From: an uncultured Collinsella sp.
GTDB taxonomy: Bacteria; Actinomycetota; Coriobacteriia; Coriobacteriales; Coriobacteriaceae
Reading direction: 5' to 3'
NCBI GenBank assembly: GCA_937925715.1
Contig: CALAMG010000039.1
Span: 1 to 64,000, forward strand
DNA: 64,000 bases
Made by a program: the position numbers and the translations under genes. The notes beneath the pieces are model-generated. The model was not told the origin of the DNA and searched no databases. It saw only the letters and a program-made list of their open reading frames with translations. Shown piece by piece: positions 1-8,531 of the stretch. How positions within the stretch are numbered: position 1 is the first letter of the stretch; each line of letters starts with the position of its first letter.

Positions 1-292
1 GATTCAGTCGCGCGGGCAGCATTTCCCAGTTGACAAAACTATAGGAACACCCCCCCCCGGTAGCATTATTCACGAGTCGAGACGTCGTCTCTCTGAGCTC
101 CTGCATAATTTCCTCCCCAGTCACACGGCGACCTGCCCGGGTGCTCCCCGGGGGCCGAGGCAGTCTGGCACATGCCCGCAGTCGTTCAAGGAATACCAAC
201 CCCAGCATATGTCTCTTAAGATATCTTAGTCTTATTCTATGACAGTTTTTGTCTCATTACCGATGAAATCGGCTCAGTCCCTTTGTCGCATG
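1..292. other. Non-coding left edge with a poly-C tract and a half palindrome
   Basis: I find no convincing gene here. A TTGACA hexamer near position 31 is followed closely by a run of nine or ten C residues around positions 50-58, and a GC-rich hairpin-like stretch lies near 135-160. The last bases (275-292) are one arm of the short palindrome found many times in the window (the CAGTCCCTTTGTCGCAT form), and they abut the stop codon of the M20 peptidase on the minus strand. The origin of the poly-C segment cannot be decided because the sequence to the left is missing; it could be the edge of a mobile element. Confidence 0.4.
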
Positions 293-1720
293 CTAGAGCG
301 TGTGGAGCAGGGCGATGAGGAAGCGGATGCCTTGGAGGTAGGCGCGACGGGTGATGCGCTCGTTGGTGCCGTGGACGCCGCGGTCGCATTCGTCATCGTC
401 GACCACAAAGGCGGAGAAGCGGATGCACTCGTGGCAAATGCGCTGGTAGTTGACGGCATCGGTTGCACCAATCACGGTCGAGGGCACGATGCTCATCGGC
501 TCTTGGCCCACCGCAGACGATCCGTTTTCCTCCGTCGGCTTGGGATCACGGAAATAGCGGGCGGCGATGGCGCGGACGGCCTCGAGCCCCGGACCGCCCA
601 CGCGCGGAGACGGCGAGGGTTCGGAGCTGCCGGGGCCCAGCTCGACCTCGACTCGGCCGGCGAGCCCAGCGGTGGCAACGGCCTCGCGGCAGCGCGCCAC
701 AACGTCGGCCACGCTCGTGCCCTCGAGCATGCGGAAGTTGATATTGGCCCACATATCCTGCGGCATTACGTTGGCTCCGGTGCTGCCACCCTCGATCCGC
801 GTAGGCGCGCAGGTGGGCGTCACCAGCGGATAGAGCTTTTTGCTGGCGAGGCAATCGCAGACAATGGCATCCCCGTTGGCGGCAATTTCATCGGCCGTGT
901 AGAGCCCCAACTCGACGAGTTGGGCGGCAAGCAAGTCGGTCACGCGCGGCGGCCACTCGATATCGCAGATTGCGGTGATGGCAAGACTGAGCATCTCGAG
1001 CGATGTGCCGCCGTAGGGGTTAGACGAATGCCCGCCTTCACTCTTCGTCTTGAGCACGATATCGGCATAGCCCTTCTCCGCGAGGTCGGCATGCATAAGC
1101 CAGCCCTCGCCCGCGCTGTACTCGGCATCCGAAACGATGCGGTAGTCGCCCTCGTCGATCAGGAACTCGAGCTCAACACCGCGCTCCTCGAGCGCGCGGC
1201 CGATGGCGCCTGCGCCGCACTGCGTCGTCTCCTCGTCCTGGCCAAAGGCCAGGAGCAGCGTCCGCTCGTGCTGCCAACCGTGCGCCAGCGCATACTCGAC
1301 AGCCTCGAGAATGCCTGCGACCTGGTCCTTCATGTCGATCGCTCCACGGCCCCAGATGTAGGTGTCGTCCACGTGCCCGCTAAAGGGGTCGTGCGTCCAG
1401 TCGGCCTCGGTACCCGGCACCACGGGAACCACGTCCATGTGGCCCATGAGCATAATGGGCTTGAGGTCAGGGTCGGAACCGCTAAGCGTCACCAATAGCG
1501 AATGGTCGATAAGGTCGACCTCGCCCGCCGCGAACACGCGCGGCCAGGCCTGCTGCATATAGGCGCGCAGGTCGTCGAAGGGCTGCCAGTCCACCGCCTC
1601 GGCATCCATGCTCGAGACGGTCGAAAACGACAGCACGCGGCCCAGGCGTTCGCACGCGCCAGCTTCGTCCAAATCGGCAAAATCATCCTCATGCGCAAAG
1701 AAGCGCCAAACCTCGGCCAT
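293..1720 (-). CDS. M20 family metallopeptidase (carboxypeptidase/deacylase)
   Basis: This 475-residue protein has the layout of M20 di-zinc peptidases and acylases. Visible motifs are GHMDVVP (about residues 92-98), GRGAIDMKD (about 124-132), GQDEETTQ (about 160, usually GEDEE) and a C-terminal HGTNER that supplies the last metal-binding His region. The dimerisation or lid domain sits between, with a GGHSSNP motif. These enzymes hydrolyse peptides or N-acyl amino acids in the cytoplasm. The start is supported by an AAGGA ribosome-binding site. It lies 72 bp after the ATPase of an amino-acid importer on the same strand, so it probably processes a peptide or acylated amino acid brought in by that system. 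The exact substrate is not deducible. The 3' end abuts half of a short palindromic repeat. Confidence 0.9.
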   Translation of the reverse strand: MAEVWRFFAHEDDFADLDEAGACERLGRVLSFSTVSSMDAEAVDWQPFDDLRAYMQQAWPRVFAAGEVDLIDHSLLVTLSGSDPDLKPIMLMGHMDVVPVVPGTEADWTHDPFSGHVDDTYIWGRGAIDMKDQVAGILEAVEYALAHGWQHERTLLLAFGQDEETTQCGAGAIGRALEERGVELEFLIDEGDYRIVSDAEYSAGEGWLMHADLAEKGYADIVLKTKSEGGHSSNPYGGTSLEMLSLAITAICDIEWPPRVTDLLAAQLVELGLYTADEIAANGDAIVCDCLASKKLYPLVTPTCAPTRIEGGSTGANVMPQDMWANINFRMLEGTSVADVVARCREAVATAGLAGRVEVELGPGSSEPSPSPRVGGPGLEAVRAIAARYFRDPKPTEENGSSAVGQEPMSIVPSTVIGATDAVNYQRICHECIRFSAFVVDDDECDRGVHGTNERITRRAYLQGIRFLIALLHTL

Positions 1721-1792
1721 GACATCCTTTCGATTGTGATGACGAGGGCCGCCCCACCGGAGCGGCCCTGCAACGTAAGCGTTTGCGGTCGG

Positions 1793-2578
1793 TTATTTGT
1801 CCTCGAGATAACGCGAGAGGAACTCGCGGGTACGCTGGTGCTTGGGGTTGCCAAAGAGCTCCGCCGGCGCGGCGTCCTCGAGGACCACGCCCTTGTCCAT
1901 AAAGACCACGCGGTCGGACACCGTGCGGGCAAAGGCCATCTCGTGCGTGACGACGACCATGGTCATGCCGTCGGCAGCGAGCTTGCGCATGACCTCGAGC
2001 ACCTCTCCCACGATCTCGGGGTCGAGTGCGGAGGTCGGCTCGTCGAACAGCATGATCTGCGGATTCATGCATAGGGCACGAGCGATGGCAACGCGCTGCT
2101 TTTGGCCGCCGGACAGGCGACCCACGGCGGCGTGCGCGAACTTCTCGAGCCCCACGCTCGTCAGATGCTCCATCGCGACCTTCTCGGCCTCGGCCTTGCT
2201 CATCTTTTTGAGCGTGACGGGCGCGAGCGTGCAGTTGTCGAGCACATCCATGTTGTTGAACAGGTTAAAGCCCTGGAACACCATGCCGATGTCCTCGCGC
2301 AGCTTGTTGATGTTGCAGCGCTCGGCCGTGAGGTCCTGGCCGTGGAACCAGATGTGGCCCGCGTCCGGGGTCTCGAGCAGGTTGAGGCAGCGCAGGAAAG
2401 TCGACTTGCCCGAGCCCGAGGCGCCGATAATGGTGACGACCTCGCCGGGGTTAACGGACAGGTCGATGCCCTTGAGTACCTCGAGCGAGCCGAAGCTCTT
2501 GCGCAGGCCCTCGACGCGGATGAGCGGCTCATTGGTCTGTGCGGCGGCCGCGGTGCCGGTAGTGGCGGTATCTGCCAT
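1793..2578 (-). CDS. Polar amino-acid ABC transporter, ATP-binding protein
   Basis: This 261-residue protein is the cytoplasmic ATPase of a polar amino-acid importer (GlnQ/HisP type). It shows Walker [11 protein letters not shown]-loop region [10 protein letters not shown], signature [15 protein letters not shown], Walker [13 protein letters not shown] and the switch His in VVTHEM. The reading frame extends 25 codons further upstream, but the ATG at 2578 is preceded by a clear GAGGAG and the family homology starts after it. The gene follows the permease stop by 22 bp and is the third gene of a binding protein-permease-ATPase operon transcribed leftwards. Confidence 0.95.
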   Translation of the reverse strand: MADTATTGTAAAAQTNEPLIRVEGLRKSFGSLEVLKGIDLSVNPGEVVTIIGASGSGKSTFLRCLNLLETPDAGHIWFHGQDLTAERCNINKLREDIGMVFQGFNLFNNMDVLDNCTLAPVTLKKMSKAEAEKVAMEHLTSVGLEKFAHAAVGRLSGGQKQRVAIARALCMNPQIMLFDEPTSALDPEIVGEVLEVMRKLAADGMTMVVVTHEMAFARTVSDRVVFMDKGVVLEDAAPAELFGNPKHQRTREFLSRYLEDK

Positions 2579-2600
2579 GATGATTCTCCTCGTCTTGAGC

Positions 2601-3749
2601 CTAATTGGAGCTGGGCAACGTGGCCGGAGCCTCGGCACCAAGTTTTTTGCCAAAGGCTTCGAGCAGGCGGCTCGCCACGAGCGTCAGGATCAGGTAGACC
2701 ACGAGCGCCACGCAGTAGACCTCCATCTGGCGGTAGTACACGCCGGCGACGGTGGTGGTGGCGTACATGAGGTCGAACACGCCGATGACCGAGAGCACCG
2801 ACGAGTCCTTGATGTTGATGATGAGCTCGTTGGTGAGCGCCGGAATCGCGTTTTTAATGCCCTGGGGGAACACGACTTTGCGCATGGCTTGCCACTGCGA
2901 AAGACCCAGCGAGCGCGCTGCCTCGGCCTGGCCGGGGTCGATGGACTCGATGCCGCCGCGCAGGACCTCCATCATGTAGGCGGTGGAGTTGAGCGAGATG
3001 GTGACGAGGCCGGCGGTGAAGGTACTCCAGATCTGGTTGGCCTGGGCGGTCTCGAAGCCCATGCCGCGCAAAACGGTGAAACCCGCGTAATAGATGAGCA
3101 GACCCTGGACCATCATGGGCGTGCCGCGCACGATGGTGGAGTAGATGGTCGCAAAGCCGCGGCCAATGCTCTTAAAGAAGCGCACCAGGTCGTTGTCCAC
3201 GCGATCGAAGGTCTGAATACGCAGGAACACAAAGAGCAACGCCAGGAAGAATGCGATGACGGTGCCGAAGGTGGCAAGCGCGATGGTGATCTCGATACCG
3301 CGGATAAAGAAGTCCCCGCTCTTGTAGGTCATGTAGACCAGGCTCGACAAAAAGTCGCTGGGGTTGGAGTCCGAGACGATGCTCACCTGTACCAGGTCGA
3401 TAAACGACATGACGCAGCGGTCCACGAAAAAGATCGCCGCGATGGCAACCACGACATAGCTGCCCAAGCGTGCGCCACGACGGAAGCGCTCGGATGCGAA
3501 CGGCGACGTTTCGCGATAGTCATTCCAGTGCATGAGTTTGGTGACGAGCGCCGCCGTCGACACGACGAGCCAGGCCCAAAGGATTGCCCAAAGGCAATCC
3601 TGGAAGATACCGGTGGGCGCCAAGAAGCTCAGCGGCGTGGGGTTGCGCTGGCTAAACGCCAGGCCAAGCGCCGCGATGACACTCGTGCCCAGGTACACAT
3701 AACGGTGGTCGGCCTTGATAAAGGAGGCCAGACGATTGATGGTTTTCAT
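2601..3749 (-). CDS. Amino-acid ABC transporter permease with N-terminal membrane extension
   Basis: This 382-residue inner-membrane protein carries the HisM/GlnP permease domain in its C-terminal 220 residues. The domain includes the EAA-type loop around [26 protein letters not shown] that contacts the ATPase. The first about 140 residues hold three further hydrophobic segments and a charged loop, an extension longer than in typical 220-residue permeases. Start ATG at 3749 has a strong GGGAGG ribosome site. It is the middle gene of the importer operon. Long permeases of this kind are common in Firmicutes and Coriobacteria, but the role of the extra segment is unknown. Confidence 0.93.
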   Translation of the reverse strand: MKTINRLASFIKADHRYVYLGTSVIAALGLAFSQRNPTPLSFLAPTGIFQDCLWAILWAWLVVSTAALVTKLMHWNDYRETSPFASERFRRGARLGSYVVVAIAAIFFVDRCVMSFIDLVQVSIVSDSNPSDFLSSLVYMTYKSGDFFIRGIEITIALATFGTVIAFFLALLFVFLRIQTFDRVDNDLVRFFKSIGRGFATIYSTIVRGTPMMVQGLLIYYAGFTVLRGMGFETAQANQIWSTFTAGLVTISLNSTAYMMEVLRGGIESIDPGQAEAARSLGLSQWQAMRKVVFPQGIKNAIPALTNELIINIKDSSVLSVIGVFDLMYATTTVAGVYYRQMEVYCVALVVYLILTLVASRLLEAFGKKLGAEAPATLPSSN

Positions 3750-3758
3750 GCTGCCTCC

Positions 3759-4685
3759 CTATGCCGGCTGGCGGTCGAGGCACGCGTCCCACATTTGGTC
3801 GCGTTCCTCTTGGCTAATGCCCTTGAGTGTCTTGTCGATGAGTTTAAGCAGTTTGTCCGAGCCCTTGCGACAGCCGACGTTTGCCGCGACCTCCTGCTTA
3901 AAGCCCTCGCCCTCGGCAAAATGAATAGGGACGATACCCGGGTTTTGGGCCATATAGCCCTTCTCGTTCTCGGTGTTGTAAGTCACGGCGTCGCACGTGC
4001 CCTGCAGCAGATTCGAGAACACCGTGGGGACGGAGTCGACCGGGTTCTTGTGCACAACGCCCGGAATCTCGTCGATGACGGTGTCGAGCATGGTGTCCTT
4101 TTGGCCGAGTACCGTGGCACCGCTAAAGTCGCTGAGTTTGGTGGCGTTTTGGTAGGGGGAACCCTCTTTTACGAACAGGCCAAAGTAGCCAATAAAGTAC
4201 GGGTCGGAGAAGCCGACCGACTCCTCGCGCTCGGGCGTGGCGCTCATGCCGGCGATGATGAGGTCGATCTGGCCGTTGTTGAGCGAATCGATAAGGCCCG
4301 AGAAGCTCTGCTTGACGGCAACGGGCTCGCCACCGAGGGCCTTGCAGACGATCTTGGCGATCTGCACGTCGTAGCCATCGGCATAGGCGCCCTGCACGTT
4401 GTCGATGGGGATAGTGTACTCACTGGCTTCGGAAACCTGCCAGTTGTACGGGGCGTAGGCCGCCTCCATGCCAATGCGGATCTTGTCCTTGCCGATCACG
4501 GAATCGGACAGGTCGTCGCGACCGCCGCCCGTCGTGGGCTGAACCACCTTGAGCGTGGACGGACGCTGACAGCCGGCGAGCGCGCCGGCGACGACGGAAG
4601 CGCTCGCAGCGAGAGCGCTACCCAAGAAGATGCGACGGCTGCACACCGGCTGTGGATGCGCGTCGCGCTGATGGGGAGAATGCAT
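3759..4685 (-). CDS. Amino-acid ABC transporter substrate-binding lipoprotein
   Basis: This 308-residue protein is a periplasmic-binding-protein-like (SBP_bac_3) lipoprotein. The N terminus has a twin Arg (SRRIFLGSALAAS) followed by a lipobox ALAGC, so it is probably Tat- or Sec-exported and lipid-anchored. The mature part contains the family hallmarks IRIGMEAAYAPYNW, GYDVQIAKIVCKALG and IDLIIAGMSATPEREESVGFSDPY. ATG at 4685 has a GGAAGG ribosome site; a 24-codon longer frame has none. It is the first gene of the importer operon. The ligand is a polar or charged amino acid by family, but which one cannot be read from the sequence. Confidence 0.94.
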   Translation of the reverse strand: MHSPHQRDAHPQPVCSRRIFLGSALAASASVVAGALAGCQRPSTLKVVQPTTGGGRDDLSDSVIGKDKIRIGMEAAYAPYNWQVSEASEYTIPIDNVQGAYADGYDVQIAKIVCKALGGEPVAVKQSFSGLIDSLNNGQIDLIIAGMSATPEREESVGFSDPYFIGYFGLFVKEGSPYQNATKLSDFSGATVLGQKDTMLDTVIDEIPGVVHKNPVDSVPTVFSNLLQGTCDAVTYNTENEKGYMAQNPGIVPIHFAEGEGFKQEVAANVGCRKGSDKLLKLIDKTLKGISQEERDQMWDACLDRQPA

Positions 4686-4800
4686 AATCTGCCTTCCCTG
4701 TTGAATCGTATGCTGACGACTTAACAGGATATACGCCAGCGACCAGCAGTGCAGCACAAGCTCGAAAAACTAATAGACACATGGTAGTCATTGGGGACGT

Positions 4801-4931
4801 CGATGTTTTGGCAATGCCGGCGAGCGACGTCCAGAGCGAACAAGTGGCATGAAAAAGACAAGGCATGACCAGAAGGTCTATGCCTTGCCTTTTGAATGAC
4901 AAATTATCGCTCTGGACGGCACGCAGCATCG
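4801..4931. repeat. 131-bp palindromic element, copy 1
   Basis: A nested inverted repeat fills this intergenic gap. The outer bases CGATG/CATCG frame arms around 4823-4838 and 4906-4919 (GTCCAGAGCGA against TCGCTCTGGAC). The centre at 4860-4886 is the palindrome GGCATGACC-N4-GGTCTATGCC. A second copy of exactly the same length lies at 19363-19493 and a shorter relative at 23855-23949. It is preceded at 4782 by part of another palindrome (GGTAGTCATTGGGGACGT). No protein-coding potential is evident. Confidence 0.75.
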
Positions 4932-4948
4932 ACCGAGCGGCGGAACCT

Positions 4949-5842
4949 CTAGAGCAAGGTGACGCTAAAGCTGCGTTTATCGGTAGCGCCGGGGGCCAAG
5001 GTGATGGTGTTGACCTTGTGCTCAAAGACGTCGTCCTCGGTGTCCATGGTGGTGTGACCGGTCCAGGGCTCGAGCGCCACAAACGGGGCGTCGTTGGCGG
5101 CAGACCACACGCCGATGTACTTAAAGCCCTCAAAGTCGATCTTGACGCCGTGGCCCGACTTGCGGCCGCGCAGCGTGAGCGTGGAGCCCGGGGTATCGGT
5201 GAACATGATGGCATCGTTATCGAAGCTGCGGTGCGTGATGGGCAGCACGTCAGAGTTATCGGGCGCCTTGTAGCCACCCTCGAACGTCATGAGGCCATCG
5301 GGCGTGATGATGGGGGCCTCGTTGGTCCAAGCCTCGGTAAATGCCAGTTCGTAATCCTCGAATGCCTCGTCCTCGGCACCGGGAGCCGGTACGTTAAACG
5401 CGGGGTGGCCGCCCACCGAGAACGGCAGGTTCACGTCGCCGGTGTTGGTGACGGCAAAGGTCTGGGTAAGCGTGGCGTCACCAGTCAGGGCATAGGTCAT
5501 GTTGAGCTTAAAGTGGTAGGGGAAAGCCTTGAGCGACTCGGGCGTATCGGTGATTTCATACGTTACCGAGGAGCCGTCCTCGGAGACCTCGACCAGCTTG
5601 TGCTCGACGATGCGCGCGAGGCCGTGGCGCGGCATCTCGCAGGTGCCGGCCGCAGACGTCGCCGTGTTGTTGCGCAGTGAGCCCACGATGGGGAACAGGA
5701 TGGGCGCGTGCTTGCCCCAAAAGGCCGGGTCGCCCTGCCACAGATACTCGTTGCCGTTGAGGGCAAGGCTCGTGAGCTGGGCTCCCATGGAATCGATGGC
5801 CGCGGTGAGGCCGCCGCGCTTGATGGTGGTGACGGTGGACAT
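4949..5842 (-). CDS. Aldose 1-epimerase family protein (LacX-like)
   Basis: This 297-residue cytoplasmic protein belongs to the galactose mutarotase-like superfamily of beta-sandwich sugar epimerases. It shows the conserved GGHPAFNVP segment with the catalytic-type His, a YLWQGDPAFWG region near residue 35 and a VALEPWTGHTT segment containing the Glu expected as general base. The family interconverts alpha and beta anomers of aldoses or hexose phosphates. The ATG at 5842 follows GGAGGAAG; eight further codons upstream lack such a site. It appears to be monocistronic, followed by an unrelated membrane protein gene's end and preceded downstream by the 131-bp element. Confidence 0.88.
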   Translation of the reverse strand: MSTVTTIKRGGLTAAIDSMGAQLTSLALNGNEYLWQGDPAFWGKHAPILFPIVGSLRNNTATSAAGTCEMPRHGLARIVEHKLVEVSEDGSSVTYEITDTPESLKAFPYHFKLNMTYALTGDATLTQTFAVTNTGDVNLPFSVGGHPAFNVPAPGAEDEAFEDYELAFTEAWTNEAPIITPDGLMTFEGGYKAPDNSDVLPITHRSFDNDAIMFTDTPGSTLTLRGRKSGHGVKIDFEGFKYIGVWSAANDAPFVALEPWTGHTTMDTEDDVFEHKVNTITLAPGATDKRSFSVTLL

Positions 5843-5921
5843 GCTACTTCCTCCAAAAGTAAACAACAGTGTTGAGGGCTATTGTGCCACTCTTGGCGGC
5901 ACGGAGAGGCGGCAGGCGCAG

Positions 5922-6779
5922 TTATTGAGCGATTGCGTAAAGGTCGAACCCGCCCTGCGGTGTGCTGTCGACCGTATCGGGCGCCTGTGAGTTAAAGCTC
6001 ACGGGGACCATGCGCTTTGAGGCGCGGAAGCGCGTGCCATCGGTGGCGACGGGCGGCTCGTCGACCGTGAGCTCGTAGTCGCCGGGCTTGAGTTCGATGC
6101 CGTCGCCAGCGGAGTTGACATATTGATACTCGTCAATCGCCTGCCCCCTGAGCGTGCGGCCCACGATGTGGATGAGCATCTGACTATCGCCGCGGGCGGT
6201 GTCCCATGTCGCACCGTCCTTGACCTCGACCGACACATGCACCGAGCGCGTGCGGCTGAGCGATTGCTCGACAGACATCTCGACCTTGGCGGCATCTTTG
6301 CGCTGTTGCTCCACATGGCTCCAGACATTTCCGATCGCCGAGCAAGCGATGACGCCGGCCATGAAGGCGATGAGGATGGGACCGAGCGGAGAGCGGCGGC
6401 CCACGTCTTCCTCGCGAGCCAGGTCGGGGCGATGCGTGGGCGCAGGCGCCTGAGCACCATGCGCGGGCACGTCGAGTATGCTGAAGGATGCCGTGCTGCC
6501 GGGGTCGATGTTATGGCGCGGCTGCGGGGTCTTGGCCGGCGAGATGGACATGTCCGCCGGCTCGCCGAGTGTGGCCGTGGCATCGGCCTTAGCCTCATCG
6601 GCCTCGGCTTGGGCCCAAGCCTGCTCAAAGGTCAGGGGCTCGGCGGCATCAGGCTCGACAGCGGCATCGTTGCCGGTCTCGTCCTCGTCGCTCGACACGT
6701 CACGCGACGCGGGCTCGTCCCACCCCTCGTCCGGAGCCTCGCCCTCGCTATACCACCATTCAAAGTTATCGATATCCAT
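5922..6779 (-). CDS. Single-pass membrane protein of unknown function with acidic N terminus
   Basis: I do not recognise this 285-residue protein. The first about 125 residues are strongly acidic and low in complexity (DEGWDEP, SSDEDETGND), consistent with a disordered cytoplasmic region. One hydrophobic segment, LGPILIAFMAGVIACSAIG, lies near residue 135 and is followed by an extracellular domain of about 130 residues. That domain ends in a segment, IELKPGDYELTVDEPP, reminiscent of carboxypeptidase-regulatory or PEGA-like beta-sandwich folds. The topology is inside-out with a sensor- or wall-facing C terminus. There is no obvious operon partner. Confidence 0.75.
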   Translation of the reverse strand: MDIDNFEWWYSEGEAPDEGWDEPASRDVSSDEDETGNDAAVEPDAAEPLTFEQAWAQAEADEAKADATATLGEPADMSISPAKTPQPRHNIDPGSTASFSILDVPAHGAQAPAPTHRPDLAREEDVGRRSPLGPILIAFMAGVIACSAIGNVWSHVEQQRKDAAKVEMSVEQSLSRTRSVHVSVEVKDGATWDTARGDSQMLIHIVGRTLRGQAIDEYQYVNSAGDGIELKPGDYELTVDEPPVATDGTRFRASKRMVPVSFNSQAPDTVDSTPQGGFDLYAIAQ

Positions 6780-6864
6780 ACGGGGCGCCCCTTAGGCCTC
6801 GCAAATAAACACTCGCTAGTCTTATACCCCCAGACGGCACCGAAGCTCACCCGCGCCGGACACG

Positions 6865-6964
6865 AAAACCGTCACAACATTCGACGTTTTTCCTCGTTTT
6901 CGAGATTTTCATCGAATGTTGTGATGGTTTGGATGCGACAAAGGGACTGTCCCTTTGTCACATC
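6865..6964. repeat. Composite double-hairpin repeat, copy 1
   Basis: Two adjacent hairpins make up this element. The first pairs AAACCGTCACAACATTCGA with TCGAATGTTGTGATGGTTT (6866-6930). The second is the short palindrome GGATGCGACAAAGGGAC paired with GTCCCTTTGTCACATC (6932-6964). A nearly identical copy is at 11771-11870; from its first base to the TCA both measure 96 bp. The TCA at 6958-6960 is the stop codon of the MerR gene read on the minus strand. Confidence 0.85.
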
Positions 6965-7827
6965 TGGAGGGTAACGGGGATTTGGATGCAGCAAAAGTCC
7001 TCTTGGTGGGACTCGTCGTAGCTCGTGGTATCGAGGTAGCAAAAGTCGAAAGCGTTGCCAACGGGCTGGAGCGCGTGCTCGTCCATGCAGGCAACGATGG
7101 CGCGGATGCCCTCGGGCTCGTACGGCATACCCCAGCGGCTCATGCACAGGTATGTGCCCTCGGGCAGCACTTCGATGCCGATCTCTGCCAGCTCGGCGGG
7201 ATCGCTCGGCAGCAGTTCCTCGACACCGCGCGGCAGCACGGCAAAGGAGCCCGCGCCGGCGATAGGGTCGTCGGAATGCAGCGCCTCACGACGCAGCATG
7301 GCACCCCAGCCGCGCATAGGGCGCGTGCCCGTCAACGCACGCATGCGCAGGATGGCCCGCATGAGCGTGGGGTGAAGCATCGAGCGGCCGCGCTCGATAT
7401 CGCCTGGAAACTCCTCAAAGACCACGAAGCGGCGCTCGAACTGCTTGAGCTCCGGCTTGCCCTCGCGCTCGCGCCAGTAAACTGCCTCGTCGTAAAAGCT
7501 CAGACGCTCCTGCACGCTCGCACGCTCGGCTTTGAGCCCGGCAATCTGCTCGTCGAGCGCCTGCACCCGCGAGCGCAGGTGGTCGGTCATCTCGCTAATG
7601 TCGAACGTCGAGGCTAGGCGGTCGATCTCATCGAGTTCGAGCCCTAGGTCGCGCAGCATGCAGATCAGACGCATGAGCGGGATCTGCGTGGGCGAATAGA
7701 AACGGTAGCCTTTTTCGTTAACCACGGCGGGCTTAAACAGGCCGATCTTGTCGTAGTAGATGAGCGTTTGGCGCGAAACGTTAAACAAACTCGCCATCTC
7801 GCTAATCGCATACATGCCCGTCTGCAT
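6958..7827 (-). CDS. MerR family transcriptional regulator
   Basis: This 289-residue regulator has an N-terminal winged-helix MerR domain (YAISEMASLFNVSRQTLIYYDKIGLFKP...YRFYS), a dimerising coiled coil around residues 80-115 and a C-terminal domain of about 150 residues resembling GyrI-like effector-binding domains. MerR proteins typically activate a promoter with a stretched spacer upon ligand binding. The start at 7827 follows GGGAGGA; a 21-codon longer frame is unsupported. It lies directly downstream of ubiX/ubiD on the same strand and may control that cluster, though nothing in the sequence proves it. Its stop codon lies inside a palindromic repeat, so the repeat sets the C terminus. 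Confidence 0.88.
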   Translation of the reverse strand: MQTGMYAISEMASLFNVSRQTLIYYDKIGLFKPAVVNEKGYRFYSPTQIPLMRLICMLRDLGLELDEIDRLASTFDISEMTDHLRSRVQALDEQIAGLKAERASVQERLSFYDEAVYWREREGKPELKQFERRFVVFEEFPGDIERGRSMLHPTLMRAILRMRALTGTRPMRGWGAMLRREALHSDDPIAGAGSFAVLPRGVEELLPSDPAELAEIGIEVLPEGTYLCMSRWGMPYEPEGIRAIVACMDEHALQPVGNAFDFCYLDTTSYDESHQEDFCCIQIPVTLQM

Positions 7828-7919
7828 AGGTCCTCCCGACACATCCTTTTTGCGCACAAAGCCCGCCGCCCACAGGGGCAGCGGGCTCAAACACTACTCG
7901 TATCCTACCCTAAAGATGC

Positions 7920-8498
7920 CTATGACCAGCGCTTATAGTTTTCGCACGACACGCCAACAGCTTCGAGCGCCTTGGCGGCGATGTGATGCACTGCATCGTC
8001 GAGCGTGGCGGGGCCGTTGTAAAACGTGAGCATGGGCGGCATGAGCATGACGCCCGGCACGCGCGCCAGGCGCGCCATGTTGTCGACATGGATCGCACTG
8101 AAGGGCGTCTCGCGCACCATGAGCACCAGGCGGCGCTGCTCTTTCATCTGCACGTCGGCCGCACGCAGCAACAGGTTTTCGCTGTAGCCGCTCGCAATGC
8201 CGGCGAGCGTCTTCATGGAGCAGGGCGCCACAATCATGCCGGCGACCGGATAGGTGCCACTTGCGATGGCAGCGCCGATGTTCTTGTTGTCGTAGACCAC
8301 ATCGGCATGCGCGGCAAACTCGTCGAGCGTCATGCCGAGCTCCTGCTCGATGGTGATCTCTCCCCCGCGCGTGACGACAAGCGCCGACTCGGCACCGGCC
8401 TGGCGCAGGCACTTGAGACACTCGAGGCCCAGCGCAGCGCCGCTGGCACCAGAAACGCCAACGACAATGCGACGGGAACGGACAGAAGACTCAGGCAT
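7920..8498 (-). CDS. ubiX: Flavin prenyltransferase UbiX
   Basis: This 192-residue protein matches the UbiX/Pad1 family, which joins a dimethylallyl group to FMN to make prenylated FMN, the cofactor of UbiD decarboxylases. The N-terminal flavin-binding motif VVGVSGASGAALGLECL and the later PCSMKTLAGIASGYSENLLLRAADV are characteristic, as is RETPFSAIHVDNM. The product acts in the cytoplasm. ATG at 8498 is 33 bp after the ubiD-family stop, so the two are co-transcribed. In L. plantarum the equivalent partner of gallate decarboxylase is LpdB. Quinone biosynthesis is not suggested by the context; aromatic-acid decarboxylation is. Confidence 0.95.
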   Translation of the reverse strand: MPESSVRSRRIVVGVSGASGAALGLECLKCLRQAGAESALVVTRGGEITIEQELGMTLDEFAAHADVVYDNKNIGAAIASGTYPVAGMIVAPCSMKTLAGIASGYSENLLLRAADVQMKEQRRLVLMVRETPFSAIHVDNMARLARVPGVMLMPPMLTFYNGPATLDDAVHHIAAKALEAVGVSCENYKRWS

Positions 8499-8531
8499 GA
8501 CAACTCCTTAGCTATTTGATAGGGCTACTTA

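Noticed and set aside
1842..4724. A 960-codon open frame on the plus strand opposite the amino-acid importer genes
   Set aside because: It is an opposite-strand shadow of three well-supported ABC importer genes in GC-rich DNA; its translation is rich in Arg, His and Ala and shows no domain.
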